Assembly (NCBI GenBank): GCA_016715625.1
Contig: JADJZU010000024.1
Coordinates: forward strand, 1-52,451
Direction of reading: 5' to 3'
DNA length: 52,451 bases
DNA from: Bacteroidota bacterium
GTDB taxonomy: Bacteria > Bacteroidota > Bacteroidia > Chitinophagales > LD1
The translations under genes were made by a program, and so were the position numbers. Shown here piece after piece: positions 43,236 through 51,016 of the stretch (position 1 is its first letter; each line of letters starts with the position of its first letter). Below the pieces are notes generated by a model that saw nothing but the letters and a program-made list of their open reading frames with translations, ran no database searches and had not been told where the DNA came from.

Positions 43236-43272
43236 CATACACATATCACTTCCGCGTTTATATTCGCCCGCT

Positions 43273-44817
43273 ATGAGCAAAGAAAACACCACCAATACCT
43301 TTCAGGAAATCATTTCCCACTGCAAAGAATACGGTTTCATATTCCCCTCCTCCGAAATCTACGATGGACTCAGCGCAGTATATGATTACGGTCCTTATGG
43401 TATAGAACTCAAAAACAATCTCCAGCAATACTGGTGGAAATCCATGACCCAGCTCCACGAAAACATCGTGGGCCTCGATGCCGCCATCTTCATGCATCCC
43501 AAAACCTGGAAAGCCAGCGGCCACGTAGATGCCTTCATGGACCCCCTCATCGACAACAAAGACTCCAAAAAGCGCTACCGGGCCGATGTGCTCATAGAAG
43601 ATGCCATGGCCAAGATGGAAGAGAAGATAGAGAAGGAAGCCGAAAAAGCCCAAAAGAAATTTGGCGAGGCCTTCGACCGCGAAAAATTTCTGGCCACCAA
43701 CCCCAATGTGCTCCGCGTTAAGGAAAAACTGAACGCCACCGAAGCCCGCTTCAAGCAAGCCCTGGAAGATAACAACCTCGAAGAGCTCAAGCAGATTATT
43801 GTAGACCTCGAAATTGCCTGCGAACTATCCGGCAGTAAAAACTGGACCGAAGTGCGCCAGTTCAACCTCATGTTTAGCACCGAAGTAGGCTCCCTGGCCG
43901 ATGACAGCAGCACTATTTACCTCCGCCCCGAAACGGCACAGGGCATCTTTGTCAACTTCCTGAACGTGCAGAAAACCAGTCGCAAAAAAATTCCCTTTGG
44001 TATTGCACAAATCGGCAAAGCCTTTCGTAACGAAATAGTGGCGCGCCAGTTCATCTTCCGCACCCGCGAGTTTGAGCAGATGGAAATGCAGTTCTTTGTG
44101 CGCCCCGGCACCGAAATGGAATGGTATAATCAATGGAAAACCGAACGCATGAAATGGCACCGCTCCCTGGGCTTTGCCGACTCCAGCCTCAAATTCTTCG
44201 ACCACCTCAAACTGGCGCATTATGCCAATGCAGCCGTGGATATACAGTTCAGTTTCCCCTTTGGGGTCAAAGAAATTGAAGGCATACACAGCCGCACTGA
44301 TTTTGATTTGAAAAATCACCAGGAACTCAGCGGTAAAAAGCTGCAATACTTCGACCCCGAAACCAACGAAAGCTACATTCCATATGTAGTGGAAACATCG
44401 ATTGGTTTAAATCGCACCTTCCTGGCCCTTATCTGCAATGGCTACAAAAACGAAAAACTCGAAGATGGCAGCGAACGCACCGTGCTGGCCCTTCCGGCAT
44501 TTCTGGCGCCTATCAAAATAGCAGTGTTCCCCCTCATGAAAAAAGACGGCCTGCCCGAAAAGGCCCGCGAGATTTTTGACGACCTCAAGTTTGAACACAA
44601 ATGTTTCTATGAAGAGAAGGATGCGATTGGTAAGCGCTACCGCAGAATGGATGCCATTGGCACTCCGTTTTGTGTAACCGTGGACCATCAAACCCTCGAA
44701 GACAACACCGTTACCCTCCGCGAACGCGATTCTATGCAGCAAGTGCGTGTATCGCTCGATAAACTCAAAGAAGTGGTAAACGCCAAAGTGGATTGGAAGG
44801 TGGTAGCCCGCGGATAG
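43273..44817 (+). CDS. glyS: Glycine-tRNA ligase (dimeric, single-chain type)
   Basis: 514 residues from ATG 43273; an in-frame extension upstream (from 42955) runs through regulatory sequence and is not credible. It charges tRNA-Gly. It is the class II alpha2-type enzyme rather than the alpha2beta2 type: N-terminal GFIFPSSEIYDGLSAVYDYGPYGIELKNN, the ETAQGIFVNF segment, motif 2 FRTREFEQMEMQFF and motif 3 ETSIGLNRTFLALI. The Asn in GLNR, where Asp is common, is a mild oddity. A charged helical insertion (about 110-165) is rich in Lys and Glu. It ends 2 nt from the end of the convergent tadA gene. Confidence 0.92.
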   Translation: MSKENTTNTFQEIISHCKEYGFIFPSSEIYDGLSAVYDYGPYGIELKNNLQQYWWKSMTQLHENIVGLDAAIFMHPKTWKASGHVDAFMDPLIDNKDSKKRYRADVLIEDAMAKMEEKIEKEAEKAQKKFGEAFDREKFLATNPNVLRVKEKLNATEARFKQALEDNNLEELKQIIVDLEIACELSGSKNWTEVRQFNLMFSTEVGSLADDSSTIYLRPETAQGIFVNFLNVQKTSRKKIPFGIAQIGKAFRNEIVARQFIFRTREFEQMEMQFFVRPGTEMEWYNQWKTERMKWHRSLGFADSSLKFFDHLKLAHYANAAVDIQFSFPFGVKEIEGIHSRTDFDLKNHQELSGKKLQYFDPETNESYIPYVVETSIGLNRTFLALICNGYKNEKLEDGSERTVLALPAFLAPIKIAVFPLMKKDGLPEKAREIFDDLKFEHKCFYEEKDAIGKRYRRMDAIGTPFCVTVDHQTLEDNTVTLRERDSMQQVRVSLDKLKEVVNAKVDWKVVARG

Positions 44818-44819
44818 TA

Positions 44820-45260
44820 TTATCCTCGCCTGGTCTTAAAAAAATCTTTCAGCAACTGCGAGCACTCTTCGGCCATCAGGCCGTATGCTACTTCTGTTTT
44901 GGGATGCAGTACCCTGGCGGGCATTAAAGAATACCCCGCTTTTACATCGCTGGCACCATACACAATGCGCGATATCTGTGCCCACTTCAGGGCGGAGGCA
45001 CACATCAGGCAGGGCTCCAGCGTTACATACAGCGTGCATCCCTCCAGATATTTACTGCCCATATAATTGGCAGCCGCTGTAATGGCAATCATCTCGGCAT
45101 GGGCCGTCACATCTTTCAATCGCTCGGTTTGGTTATAGCCCTTGCCGATAATCTTGTTGTTGCACACCACCACCGCGCCCACCGGCACTTCATCTTCGTC
45201 CAGTGCGTTCAGGGCTTCTTTAAGGGCCACGCGCATAAAGTAGGTATCGTCAAAAATCAT
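44820..45260 (-). CDS. tadA: tRNA(adenine-34) deaminase / nucleoside deaminase
   Basis: 146 residues from ATG 45260. It is a zinc-dependent cytidine-deaminase-fold enzyme: HAE at 54-56 (His54 zinc ligand, Glu56 proton shuttle) and PCLMC (Cys84, Cys87). EVPVGAVVV, the TAHAEM context and the short length match TadA, which converts wobble adenosine to inosine in tRNA-Arg. The start overlaps the end of the flippase-like gene (ATGA, 4 nt), so the two are translationally coupled. The longer frame to 45329 has a poor N-terminus and is rejected. Confidence 0.88.
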   Translation of the reverse strand: MIFDDTYFMRVALKEALNALDEDEVPVGAVVVCNNKIIGKGYNQTERLKDVTAHAEMIAITAAANYMGSKYLEGCTLYVTLEPCLMCASALKWAQISRIVYGASDVKAGYSLMPARVLHPKTEVAYGLMAEECSQLLKDFFKTRRG

Positions 45261-46174
45261 GATTGTTTCTCTTTGCGGACAATAAACAGATAACCGACCA
45301 GTGCCGGCAAAACTAAATTCAGTAACCAAATAAACGTAGCAGCGCTGAGCAGCGCCAGCGAATTGTCGCTTATCTCCCGAAACACATACAGCGCAACAGT
45401 GCCTCTGAAACTAAAATCGAGGGCCGGCAGCAGGGGCGAAAAACTATTCATGAGCAGCAGCACCCCGCTATGTATCGTTAAGGTGAAAACCGTAGCCTCT
45501 ATACCAAAAAAATGAAAGGCACACACATATTGAAACAGATAAACCAGGTAACGCACCAGCGAAAAAGAAATAACGATGGACTGTGTGCGGAGGTCGGGCA
45601 ACTCTTCATCGGAAATGTAGAATCCCGCCTTGCGCAGGCCGTCCTTTTTAGACAGGTAGTTATTCACCACATCGAATCGAAAAAAGAGTAAAAGAAAAAC
45701 AACACTCAGGCCAATGACAATACCCGACACAAAAGGATTGTTTACCCATAGTGAAAAGCAAACGGCCCCGGCTACCAGAGTGATGGCGGTTTGTGCAATG
45801 CCCCCCAGATTGCTCAGATAGAAAGCACTTCTTCGCATCTCTGGCGACAAATGCCAGATTCTGCCGCTAAACTCTCCAAGGCGGGCGGGGCTCACAAAGC
45901 CAAGGGTAACGCCCGACAGCACGCTGCGCAAGGCAGGCGCAAAAGCGATATTATCCTGCAGCAGCTTTTGCCATTTAATGGTTTCCAAGTACCAGTTGAC
46001 GGGCATGAGGAGGATAGCGACCACTATCCACACTACCTGCGCAGCCGACAGGTTTTGTGTAAACAATTGCCACTGTGCCTCAAAATCATTTTGAACAAAG
46101 AGCCTGTGCGCAATCAGCCACACGAGGAGCGCTGCAATAAGGGCCTTCAGTAAAAATGAAAATGTAGAATTCAT
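45257..46174 (-). CDS. LPG synthase TM-region / flippase-like membrane protein
   Basis: 305 residues with about eight hydrophobic helices. LETIKWQKLL near 63-72, GVTLGFVSPARLGEFSGRIW and the SLVRYLVYLFQ segment are typical of the lysylphosphatidylglycerol synthase transmembrane family, whose members flip or synthesise lipids. There is no C-terminal acyl/aminoacyl transferase domain. It overlaps tadA by 4 nt and is divergent from ruvC, with starts 53 nt apart. The function cannot be fixed beyond the family. Confidence 0.78.
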   Translation of the reverse strand: MNSTFSFLLKALIAALLVWLIAHRLFVQNDFEAQWQLFTQNLSAAQVVWIVVAILLMPVNWYLETIKWQKLLQDNIAFAPALRSVLSGVTLGFVSPARLGEFSGRIWHLSPEMRRSAFYLSNLGGIAQTAITLVAGAVCFSLWVNNPFVSGIVIGLSVVFLLLFFRFDVVNNYLSKKDGLRKAGFYISDEELPDLRTQSIVISFSLVRYLVYLFQYVCAFHFFGIEATVFTLTIHSGVLLLMNSFSPLLPALDFSFRGTVALYVFREISDNSLALLSAATFIWLLNLVLPALVGYLFIVRKEKQS

Positions 46175-46203
46175 CCTTCTTGTTCAATGATTTTGTTCTC
46201 TTA

Positions 46204-46221
46204 GCCCTGCCAAGGCAGGGC
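46204..46221. promoter_or_regulatory. Short perfect hairpin just upstream of the ruvC start
   Basis: GCCCTGCC at 46204-46211 and GGCAGGGC at 46214-46221 form a perfect 8-bp inverted repeat with an AA centre, ending 6 nt before the ruvC ATG. In RNA it would cover the ribosome-binding region. It could also be a dispersed palindromic repeat. Confidence 0.5.
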
Positions 46222-46227
46222 GAAAAG

Positions 46228-46788
46228 ATGGGCGAAGAAAGTAAAATCATTATTGGCATTGACCCCGGCACTATTGTGCTGGGCTACGGCATTATAGAAG
46301 TGCAAAAGCAGAAAATAAAACTGCTGAGTATGGGAGTGGTGCATTTGTCGAAGTATGAGGATGGGTTAATGCGCCTCAAAATTATTTACGAAAAAATTGA
46401 GGGCATGATAAAAGAATACAAACCTACGGCCTGTGCCGTGGAAGCTCCGTTTTTTGGTAAAAATGTGCAGAGTATGCTTAAACTGGGAAGAGCACAAGGG
46501 GTGGCTTTGGCTTCTGCGTTAACGAATGGCGTGGAAGTGTTTGAATATTCTCCCAAAAAGATAAAGCAGAGTGTAACCGGCAATGGCAATGCCTCCAAAG
46601 AGCAGGTAGCTGCCATGTTGCAGCGCCTATGCGCCTTTGAACTGCAACCCAAATTTCTGGATGCCACAGACGGATTGGCCGCAGCCATTTGTCATCATTT
46701 TCAAACGTCTAATCAGCCGGCCGGCAGCACCAAAAAACTATCGGGCTGGGGCGATTTTGTAAAGCAAAATCCATCGCGGCTGAAGTAA
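46228..46788 (+). CDS. ruvC: Crossover junction endodeoxyribonuclease RuvC
   Basis: 186 residues from ATG 46228. It resolves Holliday junctions with RuvAB. The four catalytic acids are visible: Asp12 in GIDPGT, Glu72 in VEAPFF, and Asp145 and Asp148 in LDATDGLAAAICHH. GRAQGVAL is also conserved. An upstream in-frame extension to 46180 crosses the hairpin and is not favoured. The C-terminal ~25 residues (after CHHFQ) form a variable basic tail. Confidence 0.93.
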   Translation: MGEESKIIIGIDPGTIVLGYGIIEVQKQKIKLLSMGVVHLSKYEDGLMRLKIIYEKIEGMIKEYKPTACAVEAPFFGKNVQSMLKLGRAQGVALASALTNGVEVFEYSPKKIKQSVTGNGNASKEQVAAMLQRLCAFELQPKFLDATDGLAAAICHHFQTSNQPAGSTKKLSGWGDFVKQNPSRLK

Positions 46789-46882
46789 AGGGCATCTCCT
46801 TTTTTTGTTGAGCAGTTTCAAGTTACAGCGTGCAAACCTGTTGTGTTTTTTTGTGATGAAAGCACCTCCTTTTACAATAAAA

Positions 46883-46890
46883 TAATTTTG
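46883..46890 (+). promoter_or_regulatory. Candidate -7 element (TAATTTTG) of the mre operon
   Basis: TAATTTTG matches TAnnTTTG and lies 81 nt before the mreB ATG in the 183-nt gap after ruvC. The nearest upstream TTG is 29 nt away, longer than usual, so only the -7 half is supported. Confidence 0.35.
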
Positions 46891-46971
46891 TGGAGAAACA
46901 TAGTCGGGTTATGAGAACTTTTTCTCTACTTCGCCCGCAATTCAAATACGCACAAGAAATTAAAACCCCGC

Positions 46972-48000
46972 ATGGCTTTATTTAACTTTCTCACTCAGGA
47001 AATTGCCATAGACCTTGGAACAGCCAATACCCTGATTATACACAACGATAAAGTAGTGGTAGACGAGCCCTCTATTGTGGCCATCGACCGCAAGACCGAT
47101 AAAGTGGTGGCTGTAGGCAAGCGCGCCATGCAAATGCATGAAAAAACACACGAGAATCTGAAAACCGTTCGTCCCTTAAAAGACGGGGTGATAGCCGATT
47201 TTAAAGCCGCGGAAAGCATGATTCGCGAAATGATTAACAGGATTTATGGCCAGAAGAAACCTTTGTTTCCTCCGCGCTATCGCATGGTCATCTGCATTCC
47301 ATCGGGTATTACAGAAGTGGAAAAGCGTGCCGTGAAAGACAGTGCCGAGCAGGCAGGCGGACAGGATGTAAAGATGATTCATGAGCCCATGGCTGCGGCT
47401 ATTGGTATAGGCATTGATGTGGAAGAGCCGAATGGCAACATGATTATTGATATTGGCGGAGGCACTACCGAGATTGCTGTTATTGCCCTGTCGGGTATTG
47501 TGTGCGACCAGAGTATCCGCGTGGCGGGTGATGAGTTTACCCTCGACATTGTGGACTACATGCGCAGACAGCACAACATGCTGATAGGCGAGCGCACAGC
47601 CGAAATGATTAAAATAAACGTGGGTTCTGCCCTCACCGATATTGACTCGCCACCCGATGACTATGCGGTGAACGGACGCGATTTGATGACCGGTATTCCG
47701 AAGCAGATTATTGTTTCTTATTCTGAGATTGCCCATGCCATTGACAAGAGCATTTCTAAAATTGAAGAGGCTATTTTAAAAGCACTGGAAACCACACCGC
47801 CCGAGCTGGCGGCCGATATTTTTAAAACCGGATTGTACCTGACCGGTGGTGGCGCTTTGCTCCGCGGCCTGGACAAGCGCATCAGCCAGAAAACAAAACT
47901 ACCGGTGCATGTAGCCGAAGATCCTTTGCGCGCGGTGGTGCGCGGCACCGGCATTGCGCTGAAGAAGATGGATACCTTCACCTTCCTGATGGATGAATAA
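46972..48000 (+). CDS. mreB: Rod-shape-determining actin-like protein MreB
   Basis: 342 residues, full length. The actin-fold phosphate-1 loop is AIDLGTANTLI (residues 12-22), phosphate-2 is IIDIGGGTTEIAVI near 163-176, and LTGGGALLRGLD is the adenosine motif. It polymerises under the inner membrane and guides the cell-wall elongation machinery. First gene of mreBCD; the spacing to mreC is 62 nt and contains a weak GC-rich inverted repeat (CACCGgCCCGGGtCGGTG, 48017-48034). Confidence 0.95.
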   Translation: MALFNFLTQEIAIDLGTANTLIIHNDKVVVDEPSIVAIDRKTDKVVAVGKRAMQMHEKTHENLKTVRPLKDGVIADFKAAESMIREMINRIYGQKKPLFPPRYRMVICIPSGITEVEKRAVKDSAEQAGGQDVKMIHEPMAAAIGIGIDVEEPNGNMIIDIGGGTTEIAVIALSGIVCDQSIRVAGDEFTLDIVDYMRRQHNMLIGERTAEMIKINVGSALTDIDSPPDDYAVNGRDLMTGIPKQIIVSYSEIAHAIDKSISKIEEAILKALETTPPELAADIFKTGLYLTGGGALLRGLDKRISQKTKLPVHVAEDPLRAVVRGTGIALKKMDTFTFLMDE

Positions 48001-48062
48001 TCAGATTCGAAAACGGACACCGGCCCGGGTCGGTGCGCTGTAAATTTGCGAATTGAAGCACC

Positions 48063-48911
48063 ATGTATAACCTCTTCCGGTTTATTGTTCGTTATTATCT
48101 GCTCCTGCTTTTTCTGCTGCTGGAATTTTTCTGTTTTTATCTGATTTATCGCAACAGCCGGTTTCATCAGGCTGCGTACAGCAACACGGGCAACGCGCTG
48201 AGCGGCCGTGTGTATTCCACCTCGCAGAATGTGGCCAGTTATTTTTATCTGCGCTCTATCAGCGATTCGCTGGTGAAAGAAAACGCCTCGCTGCGCGCCC
48301 GCCTGCAGGAGTCTTTGTATGATACCCGCGTGGACACCGGCAGCGTGAGCGATTCCTCGGCCCGCAGGTATGTGCAATCGTATTCTTACATAGCTGCCAA
48401 GGTGATTCGCAACTCTATTGTGGAGCCGACCAACATCCTTTATTTAGACAAAGGAAGCGCTCAGGGAATTACGAAGCAGATGGGAGTGATATCGCCCACG
48501 GGCATTGTGGGGCAGGTGGTAAACGTGACCGAACACTACTCGGCTGTGATGAGCGTGCTGAGCAAAGATTTTAAAGTGAGTGCCCGCTTTAAGAAGAACG
48601 ATTATTTCGGTTATCTGCGCTGGGATGGCATTTTTCCGGATGAAGCGATATTGGAAGATGTGCCCAAGCATGCTCCCGTAAAAGTGGGTGACACCGTGGT
48701 GACCAGCGGCTACTCGCAGTTGTTTCCGCGCAATGTGATGATTGGCGTGGTGAAAAAAGTGCATGCCGAACCCGAAAAAGGATTTCTGGATGTGTCGGTG
48801 CGCCTCACCTCCGATTTTGGTAACCTGAATTATGTGTATGTGGTCAACAACATCCGCAAGGAGGAGATGCAACAGCTGGATAGTGTGATTAACCCCCCCA
48901 AAGCCCACTAA
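48063..48911 (+). CDS. mreC: Rod-shape-determining protein MreC
   Basis: 282 residues. One N-terminal membrane helix (about 8-30), a short coiled coil (about 65-85), then the periplasmic beta-domains with YLDKGSAQGITKQMGVISPTGIVGQV and VTSGYSQLFPRNVMIGVV, both hallmarks of MreC. It links MreB/MreD to the wall synthases. The stop is 1 nt before the mreD ATG. Confidence 0.92.
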   Translation: MYNLFRFIVRYYLLLLFLLLEFFCFYLIYRNSRFHQAAYSNTGNALSGRVYSTSQNVASYFYLRSISDSLVKENASLRARLQESLYDTRVDTGSVSDSSARRYVQSYSYIAAKVIRNSIVEPTNILYLDKGSAQGITKQMGVISPTGIVGQVVNVTEHYSAVMSVLSKDFKVSARFKKNDYFGYLRWDGIFPDEAILEDVPKHAPVKVGDTVVTSGYSQLFPRNVMIGVVKKVHAEPEKGFLDVSVRLTSDFGNLNYVYVVNNIRKEEMQQLDSVINPPKAH

Positions 48912-48912
48912 G

Positions 48913-49434
48913 ATGATAGCCCAGATACCGATGAATTTGTTCCGCCTGATTGTGCTGCTGCTGCTGCAGGTGCTGCTGTTCAGCAATATGCGGTTCAGCA
49001 TTTTTGTGAATCCATATGTGTTTCCGCTGTTTGTGCTGCTGCTGCCTTTTGAAACGCCACGCTGGCTGCTTTTATTCATTGGCCTGGGAGCCGGGCTGCT
49101 GCTCGATTTCTTTTTAGGCTCCTGGGGTATGCACGGGGCTGCTTGCCTGTTTATAGGTTATGCGCGGCCTTTTCTCATCAATATTATTACCCCCAAGGGC
49201 ACCGAGTTTGAAGTAAGCCCCAACCTGTTTGCACAGGGCATCACCTGGTTTTCTATTTACACCACGGTGACCATGCTCATTTACCTCACGTTTTATTTTG
49301 TGGTGGAAGCCGGCACGTTTTACAACCTCTTTTGGCTGCTGCTAAAGATTATAGGCAGCACAGCCGTGTCGGTTATCTTTATTCTTATTCTGCTTTACTT
49401 CTTCTCCGCGCGCAAGAAGCGGAAGTATGCATAG
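48913..49434 (+). CDS. mreD: Rod-shape-determining protein MreD
   Basis: 173 residues, almost entirely hydrophobic with five or six helices. The identification rests on position directly after mreC plus the MreD-like LFIGLGAGLLLDFFLGSWGMHGAACLFIGYARPFLI segment. PBP2 (mrdA) and rodA, which often follow in this phylum, are absent; the next gene is convergent. Confidence 0.85.
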   Translation: MIAQIPMNLFRLIVLLLLQVLLFSNMRFSIFVNPYVFPLFVLLLPFETPRWLLLFIGLGAGLLLDFFLGSWGMHGAACLFIGYARPFLINIITPKGTEFEVSPNLFAQGITWFSIYTTVTMLIYLTFYFVVEAGTFYNLFWLLLKIIGSTAVSVIFILILLYFFSARKKRKYA

Positions 49435-49447
49435 TGCCTGATCTCCT

Positions 49448-50626
49448 TTATCGCTGTGCGGCAAAAAACACCCCGATGGTGGGTGAGTTGGCCATGCTCC
49501 ATCCGAAATAAAGGTTGTTGCCCCGCGGATGATAACCGATGTAATCAATCGGGTCGGTGAAGGTGGCGGGCAGGCCTTCGGACGAGGTCCAGGTATTGCC
49601 ATCGAGGCACTTGATGCCAAAGAGCGAATAAAAACTGACCTGCATGGGGTAGTTGATATAGGTGGCATAGAGCCGGTCGGTGAGCACTTCGTCAAACTTC
49701 AGATTGCGGACCATGGTGGTGGCCCCTCCGGGCTGGCTCTGAAAAGTATGCGTGGTCCAGGTGGAGGAGTTAAAGTCGTAGACAAAGACTTTAGATGTTT
49801 TGGTGGTAAAGCTGGTTTGGCTGAGGGCCATCTTGCTGCCGGTGTGGTTCATGGTAAACTGAAAGTCGGTGTCCACGGTGTCTATGGCGGGCAGGGGCAG
49901 ATCATCCCAGGTGGTGCCGTTAAACTGCCGCAGGTAAAAACCACCGCTGAGTGTGCCCGGAGGATTGTAGCCATAGGCCACTACGCGCCCTCCACCGGCC
50001 TGCACACCCAGGTAAAAGGGCAGGCGCTCGCTGAAAGCCGAGCCGCCCAGCACTTCCCATTGTGCATTGTTGTAGCGGTATACATAGGCGCTGTCGGTGG
50101 TTTGGGCCATGGCATACACCTGCCCTATGTAGGCCGACAGGTTATAGAGCTGATTGGTGCCGAAGTTGAGGTCGGGCAGGGGGACGAGGCCTCCGCCTTC
50201 GGTGTATTGATACACCTTGGTCACATTTTGCCCCTGCGGATGATAGGCAATGAGGATGGAGTTATCGTCATAGTTAAAGAGCTTGCCGTAGTAGGGCTCA
50301 AAGGGTAGCGACACCACATGCAGGGTATCGTTGCTCGAAGGCAGGCGCACCAGGCGGAAGAGGTTAAACTTATCGCTGATGAGGGCATACATATTGTTAG
50401 CCGCATAGGCGGTGCTGTAGACCTTGCTGATGTAATTGCCAAAGGGCACTCCGGGCTGGTCCTGGGCAAACTCGGGGAGGTCGGTCCAGGTGAGGGCAAA
50501 GGTGGTGCTGCCCGGTGGGGGATTGTTGGTGTTGTCGCCATCATCGGTGGTTTCTTTTTTGCAGGAGGCAATAAAGAGCAGCATGCTCAGCAGGAAATAA
50601 AACAGCGTGGTAGATTTTGTTTTCAT
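49448..50626 (-). CDS. Lipoprotein of unknown function, possibly beta-propeller
   Basis: 392 residues from ATG 50626. Lipobox IASC with Cys22, then a Thr/Asn/Pro-rich linker (about 30-50). The remainder is rich in Tyr, Asn, Gly and Trp, with repeated short beta-like stretches (YVYRYNNAQWEVLGG, YLRQFNGTTWDDLPL, FVYDFNSSTWTTHTF, IKCLDGNTWTSSEGL) spaced roughly 50-70 residues apart, suggesting kelch-like blades. No catalytic motif is seen. It is convergent with mreD (13-nt gap). The 124-nt upstream stretch includes a G-rich patch. Confidence 0.65.
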   Translation of the reverse strand: MKTKSTTLFYFLLSMLLFIASCKKETTDDGDNTNNPPPGSTTFALTWTDLPEFAQDQPGVPFGNYISKVYSTAYAANNMYALISDKFNLFRLVRLPSSNDTLHVVSLPFEPYYGKLFNYDDNSILIAYHPQGQNVTKVYQYTEGGGLVPLPDLNFGTNQLYNLSAYIGQVYAMAQTTDSAYVYRYNNAQWEVLGGSAFSERLPFYLGVQAGGGRVVAYGYNPPGTLSGGFYLRQFNGTTWDDLPLPAIDTVDTDFQFTMNHTGSKMALSQTSFTTKTSKVFVYDFNSSTWTTHTFQSQPGGATTMVRNLKFDEVLTDRLYATYINYPMQVSFYSLFGIKCLDGNTWTSSEGLPATFTDPIDYIGYHPRGNNLYFGWSMANSPTIGVFFAAQR

Positions 50627-50675
50627 GCCGCTAAAATAATAGTGTGTGCCTTTCGCCACAGGGTTTGGTAAGATT

Positions 50676-50728
50676 GGAGGGGGTTAGGGAGGGGGTAATT
50701 AGACTAAGTATCTTATGGAGCCCCCTCC
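50676..50728. repeat. G-rich patch with inverted complement
   Basis: GGAGGGGGTTAGGGAGGGGG at 50676-50695 is a potential G-quadruplex (two-tetrad, or three-tetrad with shared runs). GGAGGGGG can alternatively pair with CCCCCTCC at 50721-50728. It lies 50 nt upstream of the lipoprotein ATG on the minus strand. Confidence 0.4.
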
Positions 50729-50806
50729 GTCATTTTTCTGTCATTTTTTATGGCGGGTATTGATAGAAAGCCCCGGGTTTGCCTCCTTAGCAAAAACCCT
50801 CTGCCG

Positions 50807-50941
50807 ATGAGACCCAAACAACCCTTGCCGGCCCCCGGCCAGTCGGCTACCTGGAACTACAAAATGATTTATCTCTACAAAGATGAAGTGGTGGGCAGTT
50901 ACAGCGATGAAGTGAGCATTACCGTAACGGGCGAGGTGTAA
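50807..50941 (+). pseudogene. Short ORF resembling the C-terminal tail of a fibronectin-like Bacteroidota protein
   Basis: 44 codons (63 if read from the ATG at 50750). After a Pro-rich start, the sequence SATWNYKMIYLYKDEVVGSYSDEVSITVTG looks like the final beta-strands of small Bacteroidota proteins that end in a W-Y-K, V-G, W/Y-S-D, V-x-V pattern. No upstream portion of such a protein is in any frame. A strong terminator follows 20 nt after its stop, as if it were the end of a former gene. It may be a remnant or a short real gene. Confidence 0.45.
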
Positions 50942-50961
50942 CAGCTCCCGGTTTTTGGTTT

Positions 50962-50997
50962 AAAAAAAGCCCGCTGCCTAGGCAGCGGGCTTTTTTT
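50962..50997. terminator. Strong bidirectional terminator
   Basis: A perfect palindrome centred on CCTAGG: GCCCGCTGCC (50969-50978) pairs with GGCAGCGGGC (50981-50990), flanked by A7 on the left and T8 on the right. It serves the short ORF (+) and the S74 protein gene (-). Confidence 0.9.
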
Positions 50998-51016
50998 TGC
51001 GGCCGCAAAACAACCG

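Noticed and set aside
42955..43272. 106-codon N-terminal extension of glycine-tRNA ligase
   Set aside because: The translation does not resemble the enzyme and crosses GC-rich leader repeats; the family start fits ATG 43273.
47176..49079. Minus-strand ORFs opposite mreB, mreC and mreD (47176-47736, 47718-48377, 48444-49079)
   Set aside because: They are antisense shadows of clearly recognised genes.
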